In this document: piece by piece, positions 9,489-19,580 of the stretch
Layout of the letters: every line of letters starts with the position of its first letter
Numbering within the stretch: the stretch's first letter is position 1
Assembly: GCA_037178975.1 (NCBI GenBank)
Contig: JASJZH010000005.1
Coordinates: 5,084,001-5,148,000, forward strand
Length of the DNA stretch: 64,000 nt
DNA from: Oscheius tipulae
Lineage: Eukaryota > Nematoda > Chromadorea > Rhabditida > Rhabditidae
Direction: 5' to 3'
Notes under the pieces: generated by a model
Seen by the model: only the letters and a program-made list of their open reading frames with translations
What the model was told of the DNA's origin: nothing
Database searches by the model: none
Program-made: the position numbers and the translations under genes

Positions 9489-12400
9489 CTAACTCAGTTC
9501 CAGGAGGTGAACCTTGCCCAGGCTGTTGGCAACTAGCACGTGGTCGCTATCCTTCTTCCAGCAGACTGAAGAAACAAAGCCTTCAGTATCATCTTCGGGA
9601 GCATTGTCTTTTCCAACTGTGTAGGTGCAAAGGGGATCGGATAAACCTTTGTAATAGAAGAAGGCGCGACTGTTCTCTGATCCTAAAAGATTAATAGGTA
9701 AGAGTCTCTTGAAAAACTGTTATTTACCGCACATGACGTGATCCCCATTGCTGCTCAACCCGACAAAATTTTTCTCATTGACATGTCCTTTCAAGACTTT
9801 CGTGCAACGACCGTCATTCACATTCCAGACTCTCAGACTCGAATCGGTCGACCTGAAACTCAAATTTAGGAATGGTAAAAAGTCTTAATATACGCAGAGA
9901 CTACGGTATCTTTGTTCAGATAACGGACGTAAGAGACGGCCTTTCTATGTCCTTTGAAGATGCTCAACGGCTTGCCCGTGTATCGAATGTCATAGAGATG
10001 GACACAGTGGTCGGCAGAGCCGAAGACGAGCTGGTGCTCCTTTTCCGGACTGAAGTAGACACAACAGACATTTACTTTGGCCTCGATTTTGGCCACGGAG
10101 CGATCGCAGTTGACATTCCAAATTAGGACCTTGCTGTCATCACTTCCCGAAGCCATAATCTTGGGATCGACTGTGCTGAAGTGGACGGTCCAGCATCTCT
10201 TCTCATGTTCTTGGAATGTTCGAACAATCTTTCCTTTCTCAATGTCCCAGGCCGATACATGGCCGTCGTAGTCACTGCTGGCCAGAAGGGATCGAGTATC
10301 CGGGCTCCAGGAGATGTTGGAAATCTTGCTGCGACAGACCAGCTGTCCTAGAGGGAAATGATTCTTTTCCGGATTGTTCAGAAAGTAGTTAAAGTCGAAG
10401 ATTTTGATCTTCTTGGTCACTCCGGCAACGACAAATCTTTCTCCGGTACTATCAAACTCGAGACTCGAAATGATTGACATGGACGGATTCGGCTCGCAGT
10501 CATAGTTCAGATTGGCAATTTTTGTCACATTTCCATATCTTGTGATTCCTTCGGTGACTTCGGTCATGGCATTAATACGATTCAGAGACATCGTTGTCTG
10601 GTCTTCTAAAAGCACATCTTTGTAATTTTCCACTATAATTGTGTAAAACAGGACTTTTCATGTTTGCAACAATTAAAAAAGTTACCATTAGTGTATGGAC
10701 TGTACTTTTGGTAGATCTCATGATAGGCATTGGTGAAGGCATCAAAATGGGCTCGGAGTCGCTCGTCTTTGGTTATTTGCTGAAAAATTGACTTTGAACC
10801 GAGCAGAAGCAGATTACCGCCGGAGTAAGGATAGTTTCTTCAGTTGTTGGTATTGAAGAGCCACTACTTGAACTGGAAGACATGACACTGGTGACCCCAC
10901 CGTAGAGGGCAGACTAAAACGTGTAGGTTATTGTAAGTTGAAAACTGTTCCTCTTTTTATTGTTAATGACATTTTCTCTTCTTACCTCTCTAGTGAATCC
11001 CCCATCCAAAAATTGCTTGTCCTGAATAGCTGCCTTGGTTTTGGCTGCCAACATTTCCATATCATACTTGTTCTTCTTGACCATATCATTCAGACCGACA
11101 GCTGAAACGCGGTTAGTGCAAAAGTTTCCATCTGACATACAGATTGTCCTCAAACTTTCCTGACGGGCAGTCTTGTACTTTCGTTCTCTTATTTCTTGCA
11201 GTCGGCTGATCATGGTACTCAAATGGATTTCGTCCAGATAGTCAAAGTTTCTCGTGAGCAAATCCACGTTGAAGTCGCCGTTGAGAGGCTGAAATTCCTT
11301 TGAATGAGATCTATTAAAACAAAACTCACAGTTAGTTGCGGGACTGGTTTGGCTCGAGGCTGTACTATCAGAAGTTTCGAGACATTTGCCTGAATGAGAA
11401 ATTTACTCACTGTTCAACAGGTTAACTGACGATCGTGGCGGAATGTGAGAAATTCGCGTTACAAAGCGGGCAGCGTTTTCTATAACGGAGAGAGTTGTGG
11501 AGACAAAGTTTGCAGAAGATGCCCGAGCAGCAGAGCATCGAGACGGGGTCAGTTGAGCTTTCCCAGCAGGTTGCACTGAAAAAACGTAGTCATTTGTCTG
11601 GTACTTTCTCAATACTCGGCTGCTCCCATATTACAGTCCTATTTACAAAACCAACAGAACAATCGAGACGTATCAGCTGTTTACCTCTTTGCCACACTGT
11701 ACCTATTTTTCAAAGGGTTTCCTGCACCCATCGAAGTTCCAATTTCTCTTCGTATTTTTGTAAACAGTATTTGAAACCTTGCATCAGAAAATTGAGAGAA
11801 AGCACCATTCTTAGCACTATTTCAACTACTCTACGTGGTTGACGGTTCCTCCTATTCGGGGATCAGAAAATCGCCTGCATTGCGCTGAATCAAGAGCACA
11901 AAACCTACCAGCTGGGTCCCTTAACTATTTGCGATTCTTGAAGTTCCTGTTTGATCTTGAGTTCTGTTTTTTTTTGTGTCTCAATCCGTTTCGCTTCTTC
12001 AGCAGCATAAGGGTCGGGAAGCTTGGGTAGCATTTCATCCACATCTCCAATTACAGCCATGATTCTCTGATTCTGAGCATTTCTCCCAGAAGCTTCTGTC
12101 ATTCTTCCTCCAGGTCTGTACATACCCGGTGGAGGTCGATCGGATCCCTCCGAAGGATTGGTTGCCACCGAATGCGCAAACTCATGACTTCGAATAGGAT
12201 ATTTTTCAATTGATGGCAGTTGGGACATGGATGGCATCGAGTTCGGACCGCTAGATAGAGGGAGAGAAGGATGTTGTATTCTAAGAGGCTCGGCTCTCGA
12301 GGACGGAATCCAATTGTCCGGTTTACTCATGTGTCCAAAAGGAAGGATATTCGAGTTGGTTTCAGCTGCAGTACTGAAACTCCAACCAGGTATCGGGGGC

Positions 12401-13150
12401 CCTGGAAGTACAGATACCGGACCAGCTATTCCCGTTGGCTCAGTACGAAGCTGTTTCAGAGCTGAACATTTCATGCTTTTGTGTGATAGAAAGAGGTGTA
12501 CTACCTGAAGTAGCCTGCGCAGCAGAAGTAAGTAGTCGTCTCTTTTTTGGTGGATCTCCCATCGGTTTTCCGCAGCTGGCACATTCCGCTTGGCAGCCAG
12601 CCTTGGCAGCTTCAGACATCGCTCTGACGAGACAAGTATGACAATACATGGCACCGCAACAGTAGACGGCATGAGGTTCTTTTGGTGGTGTCTTGCAGAT
12701 GGAACTGAAAGTAGATATTTTACTAACTTCTGTATACTCATGAAATCTTATCAGCATGTGGAAGTTTCTGCAAATTCGCAGTATTCTGCAGTAAACCCCG
12801 ATAAGGCTAAACACGCAAACGTTTCAAAATGGTCTGATTTCCAGGAATTTGTATTCTAACTGCTGAAATTACAGTTGAGAAACGTGCAAAAGTTCCTTAT
12901 CGTACATAGAGATACAGTAATCTCTACAAACGAACCAATTAGGAATAGTTAGTTTTCTCTTCTGAGATGGCGCTGGTCCAGTACTCGAAGCTCCTTCTGA
13001 ACGGGAGACGGCGGGAGCGATAACGGGTCGGTCTAAAATTCGGCTTGGGTAAGTAGACGGTCCTTGTTCTTCTGGTTCAAATTCTGGATCTTGAGATGCC
13101 GAGGGTGACGACTGAGCCTGGGAACGAGTTGCTCTCCGGCGCGACGACAT
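9489..13150 (-). CDS. COP1 (RFWD2) homolog: COP1-type E3 ubiquitin ligase with two RING fingers
   Basis: COP1 joins substrate recognition (WD40) to ubiquitin transfer (RING) and targets transcription factors for degradation. Twelve exons stay in frame: 12936-13150, 12505-12704, 11909-12461, 11431-11575, 11330-11389, 11141-11288, 10986-11101, 10818-10913, 10686-10779, 9894-10632, 9728-9852, 9489-9682 (894 aa; human 731). RING 1 begins CSIC at residue 72. A Pro/Ser-rich linker follows. RING 2 begins CATC at 323. After it come a coiled-coil stretch (about 390-500), RLRAHFDAF, and a COP1-specific WD40 domain from about 580 ([59 protein letters not shown]). Both RINGs have Cys-Cys and no His in the central knuckle, as in RBBP6. 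Exon 3 could also be read through to a TAG at 11906-11908, which would split the gene in two. The donor TG|GTAGGT just before it restores the first RING-2 cysteine, so I prefer one gene. ATG lies 5 nt behind a TTACAG acceptor-like site. Confidence 0.75.
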
Positions 13151-14423
13151 CGTTTCTGTAAGCCTTAAGTACATTTTGTCACGCCCACCCAGTGAGAAAT
13201 TAAAAAAAAATTTGGTTTGTTGTTGTTTATGTATGGGGTCAAACAAGATGTTTTGGCTTGTTGACTGTATAAAACGCATCAGAAGTTGTTTTGTTGCTCT
13301 GAAAGAGGATAGAGTTTTAAGATTGGACAGTGGATTCTCGCATTCGGAGAGCAGGCAAACTTAGACTATATGAGAGGATTAGCAGGAAGGTATTAGGAAA
13401 GAAGCGAGTCTGTTGAAACAAACAAAATGAAATCATTGTATCTTTCACAAGATCATTCATCAATTTTCGAAAAAAAAAAAATTTTCGAAAAGGTTACCAA
13501 TTTTTCACCCGTAGCCGTTTTAGAGCACTAAATCTTTTTGGAAGCAATAAAGAATCGATTGATGGTTGAGATTTGCGCATTTTTCAAGAACAAGGGAGCG
13601 CTGAGAAATGAGAAATCGCTATCGGTTAAGAATTATCATTGGGGGTGAGAGATCCGTCAGTTTAATTTCAACTCCTGCTTGGAAAAAGAATCCTAACTAC
13701 TGACCATGACGACCCCTCGACAGGCGAGTCTCATTCGTAGTCGGACTGTAGGTCACAATGCGCTTGGTCTTCTTACGCATGATTGAAGAGAAATAGTTGT
13801 AAAGGCCTGTGAGCACCATTCTAACTATAGGCTTTATTGGCTTCCTTTGTTCTATATCGATTGTCAAGATCACAAAGCTTTTTTTTTTGAGGAAAGCTAC
13901 ATCTCCAGGTCATTAGAGCAAATAGCTTCTAGTTTTAATTCACACCGTCATAGCAAGGAGCTCCACTGCTGGAAAACGCCAAAATGAAAAACAGCTTCTC
14001 GGGTCCGAGGCTTTGGGCAATATGAAAACGTCGCTCGTCTAAAGAGATGCCGAATTTTTTTTCTGTTGCCTTGTGGCTCCAGAAGTACGAAATTTACCGA
14101 TTTAAATCAGCGTTAATATTAGTTTGCCTAGACAGTACTTGGCGCCAAGATAGAAGTACTTCCACCCAGTTTTTCTTTCAGCTGGTTTGCAGTAACCTAC
14201 AATTAGAAAAACTTTTCGAGCATAGTCATAAACTGGTTCGGTGTTTACTCGATCAAAAGGACAGTCAACCACATACGCCCCATAGAGTTATTCGAAGAGA
14301 CATTTTTCTTTAGTCACTGCTTGCTCTGCAATAGATATTGTCTCAAAAATGGCCAAGAACTGGTAAGAGGATGGGCGAGAGTTAAATCAAATAATTATTA
14401 AAAAATTAAAAAACTGAGGACGG

Positions 14424-14512
14424 ATATGGGAACACACCGAGTCTATTGTGATAGAAACTTCTGAAGAAATAGATAAGGAAGTTTTTAGTTTTTTTTATTT
14501 TAAAGTTTTTAT
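14424..14512 (+). repeat. 89-bp inverted repeat, left copy
   Basis: Starts atatgggaacacaccgagtc and runs into a T-rich end. Nearly identical, in opposite orientation, to 17325-17413. Together they enclose 2.8 kb that has no transposase-like ORF. Confidence 0.8.
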
Positions 14513-17324
14513 CACCGACACATCACTTTTTTTCGAAAGAGCCAGACTGTCTGTCTCCTTAAAATACATTTTCGATGACGCAATGTTACCTTGTTTTGAC
14601 CAGCGCGCTATCACACAATTTGTCACTGTGGGAGAAATTCCTTAACAATGACCATTCGGCGTAACAAATACATCAATGAGTCGGCCACATTTTTGTCATC
14701 CAATTCATGTAGTTTTTAAGTTGAAGCGTCCTATTTTCGAGAACCACATTTTGCTGAGTTTCAACAGCTGCTCCAGCCTGTTATCAGTTGGACATTTTCT
14801 TTGAGAAAAAAACTTCTTTGGAAACCAGAGGAATGCTCTAGTCAGCAGTTATTCATAGTCAATCTCGGCTAGAATTTATTATCACCAGACCAGTCACCGG
14901 AAGAGGAAACGGAAAATTTTTTTATAGCGGTTCGAAATTCGCCCCTCGTCTCAGCTGACCGGGGAGTCATAAAGCTGAAAATAGAAACAACACGACTAGA
15001 ATATATCCCATCTGTGAATTTTTCTTGTTTTGAAAAATTTTTAGTGGAAAAGAACAGTTTACTTCATGTTGCTTTCTATTCTAAAAGTAATGCTATCGCC
15101 CCTAGGGGTATCAAAACACAGTTATAACCTCATTTGCGTGGACCCCGTCCTGTTTGTATTGCCTTCTGTCAGCCTGTCCTGGTCCATCTCTCTCGTTTCC
15201 ACCTGTTCGTATGTTTCCCACCAGTCAAGCTACTCTGACAGAGGCTACATTCACTGACAGGCAGTGTCTCCCAAACTGGCTTGGATTGACTTGTAATTGC
15301 TTTCACAAAACAACTGTGACATATTGACAATTAGGGCTTCAGACAGTCAGATACACACACAGAGAGCTTGAGCATTTCGAACTAGATTTGATATGGGCTA
15401 GTGAATTCTGTAGTCAGAAAAAGTTGGTCTCGTGGGAAGCCCAATTTCTCTCTGTTTCTCTGAACCCGAGCACAGTCATTTGTTAATGTAATGATAAGAC
15501 AAAAAACGAACAATCAGAGCAAAAACAAATAGACACGTTAAAAACAGTTCTGACAACAAGGAGAATTACTCGCGGACTTCAAAGAAATGATCTTTCAAGG
15601 AGGCATTGCTCATCTGTATTTTTGCCCCCGGAACGATTGCCTGAAACAAAACTGCCTTCGAGCCACGTGACAGATTTATCTAGATTACTGTAGAACGATA
15701 AGAGCTTACTGGATCAGATGTACAGTTACCGACTATTCGTAACTCCTGCGTATTAGAATGGTCTGATGCTCAAAGAAGAACCAGAAAGCTCCGAAAACTA
15801 TCATTGTGATAGTGCCGAGAATAAAACCTTTCTCTCTAAATGACGTGTTTTGTGCTATATCCAAAGTGGTGAATCATTGCTGTTACATAAAATGATTCCA
15901 TGATATGATATCTCCAATCTCGGAAAACGAGTCAGCACTCTGACAGAAGCGGTTGAGACTACAAGAAGCAAACCACTTCTGTGCTGAAAATATGTCGAGG
16001 AAGAGGTAGAGAGTAGGCATTTTTTTCACCAGCCCTTTCTTATTCTTGTCAGATAGGGAGCTAGACTAGAGCTCCAAGTGCGGGTGCAACGGTATGAAGG
16101 TCGTTTCGAGGAACTCTCTCTTTGGAGCATGCATGTTTCTGTCTCATACGTTGGTGGTAGGATCCAATCCAGAGCTTCTTCTGAGTGCACGTGGTACATT
16201 TTGAGATTATTGGTAAAGAAAGTTGAAATCGCGTTTGGTGATGACGAAGACTTGAACACAGAGTTCGAGGATTCTAAACAGAGCTTGTTCTGTCTAGATT
16301 ATTAGGACTAATTGTAGAGAAGAGTCTACTGTTCTTCCCCAGAATGAAAATTCTCTCTGGTAGATCAACTGAGCATGTGCGGTGGAAAAGAAGTCAGTCT
16401 GTTCACAGTTTTGTTACCGAGGAGATAAAACAGGTGGAGATTCTTCTTTTTTTCTTGATTCTCGAGAAGTTACCCAAACTACTATCTGGATGGCAAACCT
16501 AACTAAGTGTTGGACTACAAATAGACCACAGACAGTGGCACAGTTTTCACACGGTAAGATCGTTCACTGTTCAGAGTCAGAACCACACACCCTGTACTTA
16601 AACCCTTCAAACGCACCTTTGAAGTTTTGTAGATGTTTGAGACTTTTCACTGTATTTGTAGCGTCTTGGCACGTGTACACACTTCTCGTATTAAGCTGCA
16701 GTCAGTCGTCAAATAATTTGAGGTGTCTTGTCTTGATTTCTGATTGATCACAAACTTCTTTTTCCAATAAATGTTTCAATTAGTAAGGTTTTTAGCCTGA
16801 AAGCTTTCCATTTCTCCACGATTAAAACAACTTACGTTATTTTTATATGGCGTTTTCTGGATTCAACACATACTGTACAACGTCAACGGTTCACTTTTAA
16901 AGTTAGAGCGGTAACGATGACGTTAAGCTGAAAAAAAAGTAAACGTGACAGAAAAGAGGTTTCGAGAAGATACGGAATAGAATGACATAGGATCAGATGA
17001 CGCAGAACTGATTTCATTACAAAGAACAAAGACTCGGATGTCTCAAATCACATTTGTAAAAGAAGTGGATCATGTGGTTGAGGCATGGGAGTATTTGTTA
17101 TTTTGTACTATTTTTAGCCGAACTCATGAGTTGTCATGTGTTTTATATGCTGTAGGTTTGTTGGTTTATCTGGAGCAGGACTTCTCAACTCTGATCTGAG
17201 ATAACCCTTGGCAGAAAAGGCTACAGAAACTCAAATGAATACATCATCCTTGTTGGAAAAGTCTCTTGCAAATTGCAAAGGTAGGACAAGACACTGCAAT
17301 AAACTAGGTACTGAACTAGGTACT

Positions 17325-17413
17325 GTAAAAACTTTAATATAAAAAAAAATAAAAACTTCCTTATCTATTTCTTCAGAAGTTTCTATCACAATAGACTCGG
17401 TGTGTTCCCATAT
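17325..17413 (-). repeat. 89-bp inverted repeat, right copy
   Basis: Reverse complement of 14424-14512 with few differences. It is flanked directly on both sides by the same short motif pair (aaactaggtactgaactaggta at 17300 and aaactaggtactaaactaggta at 17414), which suggests the copy was inserted into, or brought along, an actaggta repeat. Confidence 0.8.
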
Positions 17414-17782
17414 AAACTAGGTACTAAACTAGGTAGTTTCCAATGCAGAAAACAGTTCCAACACCATAGGAACAAGTGAAGTCCTACAGTCGAAAACGTA
17501 CAAAGGAAAGTCTAAAAAGCTGCATGAGCTAAAAAAAAATGCTCTCAAAACAAACTGATAACACCTTTTCGTAGAAAAGAGATACGGTATTTGTGCTAGA
17601 AAGATAGAAAGGTAGAAGAACCTTACAGCCCAATATGTTCATGTATTTGACATACAGGTTCCCTTTATCAGAGCGTCTAGTCTAGCACTGCCGAAAGGTC
17701 ACCCTGTCTGTCTTTTTGAGCTGCAAATGTGTAGAGAACATTAAGCTGTCTGAAAGAAAGAAAGACAAAGGTGTTGGGGAGG

Positions 17783-17863
17783 AGAGAGGATTCGAACTCG
17801 GAATATTCCGATTTACAAAGCAAAATTTACCTATTGCACGCTACACCAACCGATGTCGAAGGA
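17783..17863 (-). other. tRNA-like or tRNA-derived sequence
   Basis: On the minus strand there is a good B box (AGTTCGAATCC) and, about 50 nt upstream, an A-box-like TGGTGTAGCG. The T-stem and anticodon stem do not pair well, so an active tRNA is unlikely. It is more likely a tRNA pseudogene or the head of a SINE. Confidence 0.35.
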
Positions 17864-19580
17864 CGAAGCCAATACGAACTGATAACGTAACCACAAAGTC
17901 TCTGAGCAAACAAAGAGGAGAAATTAGAGATGTTTATCTAGAAAGTACGGTATTATTATAAAATTTTAACAGGAAGAGGGAGTTGTCGAATTTCTCACTC
18001 AGAGACAGGCCACGCAGCTTTCCCAGAGAGAGTGTCAGAGAGACGCGACCGGAGTCAGAGACACAGAGACTTGGCGGCTGCGCCCTATATCTAGTGTGTC
18101 AGCAGGCTGTCATTTTTTATTGTTTCCCCATTAAGGATGTTCACATTTCGGTAAGGACTAAACAGTATTGGGGCTTTTGCCTGCGATCGATTCTTTAAGA
18201 GCCCCGTCCCTTATCATGGCATGCCCCGTTTTAGTTTTCTTCGAACTTTTCCAGCCTTTTTATCACTCTCTCCGACCATTTCGATGATGAAAGTGACTCA
18301 AGCCGTCTGCTAATTTCGCCAAGTCACACCCGTACCTTTTTTTGCTCCAAAGTTAAGGCCTATTGATCTGCTGCCTGCCCCTGCTGGTGGCTATTTTTAG
18401 CATCTTCGGCGCACACGAAGGTTCCCGTCTTGCGCTTGCTTTCACACAGAACTAGCCGCCTTCCGTCTCCCTCTTTCCGAATTTTTGTCAATTTAATAAG
18501 TACAAAGTGGGTCAGGTGTTTGGGTTACTTGAAAAACAGGATCGATGTTCTCTTTCTTTCTTCTTTTTCGCTCGCACGGTCACAGGTTTTCCTCGCCATT
18601 ATTGATGCCATTTCAGGGCAACTATAAATACGCTTTGTGGTTATTTTTAGTCGGCAAACTGGTAGCTGTAAACAAGCAAATTAAAAGACCGTGAGCGTTG
18701 TTCACATTTTCTCCTCCTCAAAAATGCCTTTTATTCAAAACGTTTATGAAAACGTAAGGACGGTAACCAGTCTCCATAATGTACAGTATTTATGAGATAG
18801 AGTTTTCAAACTTTTGTGACGGTAGCTTAAAACTTTCAAGTATCTCAACAATATACTTTTATAGAAACAGGCTTGGTTACCATCCTATCTATCTTTCTTC
18901 CTATAGATTTTCAAGTCCCTCATTCTTTGATGCGTTTGTCTTATATCCCTCTTATCTCCTTCGCACACAATTAGCTCTCACAAAGTTGTCAATTCGGCCA
19001 ATTAGGAAGACTGAAAATCGATAGAAAGGGAGAAGAACCCGTCCCACCTGTGAATGAGAGAGGACTAATCCTCCAGAGATGAGATGAGGGAGGACGGGCT
19101 CGGTCACGACTCTTCTTTTCTCTAATTTTTCTCTAATTGTCTGTAACTGACAGACTCCTTCTCATACATTTTGGCGTCGTGAAATTGATTTTGAGAGTGT
19201 GTCTACTTCCCTTCAAGTGCAACCTTACTTTTTTTTTCTCTCTCTCTCTTACGACAGAGATCAAAAATAGCTCAATTATTGGAATCAAAATTAATATAAT
19301 GTTTCATCAGTGAAGTTATTCATTCGAAATTGTATCAGAGCTTACTCCTAATCTTGTAAAGGCTATTACAGAGCGTAGACATAAAGTTCTCTGCTTCAGA
19401 TTAGGTAGTTTTATAGCTTGCCTCTGTATTTTTAAACTTTTCCGGTTTCTGCTGACTGGCTCTGTCCATTTGTTCTTCAACTCTTTCCTTTACCTGTAGA
19501 ACTCCGAATATTTCAGCTCGTCCGGTCTTCTCCTCAAACTCTTCCTCTAAAACCGTACAAAAACTGGAAAGATCCTGTCG

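Larger units (their letters stand above)
13151..19580. other. 6.4 kb without a recognised coding gene
   Basis: Between the divergent COP1 and histone deacetylase genes I see only short shadow ORFs without splice-compatible coding patterns. It contains the inverted-repeat pair at 14424 and 17325, short tandem copies of actaggta around 17300-17440, a tRNA-like stretch near 17.8 kb, and MEF2-type motifs (CTATTTTTAG at 17108 and 18391, TTATTTTTAG at 18641). It is likely to be promoter and enhancer sequence of the deacetylase. Confidence 0.5.

Noticed and set aside
11586..11629. An alternative COP1 start (MGAA) at 11629
   Set aside because: It joins in frame but gives Asp instead of the first zinc Cys of RING 2.
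11905..13150. A separate RING protein gene ending at the TAG at 11906
   Set aside because: Possible, but then COP1 would lack the first cysteine of its RING and a plausible start; the donor TG|GTAGGT fixes both and the 12-exon model is divisible by three.
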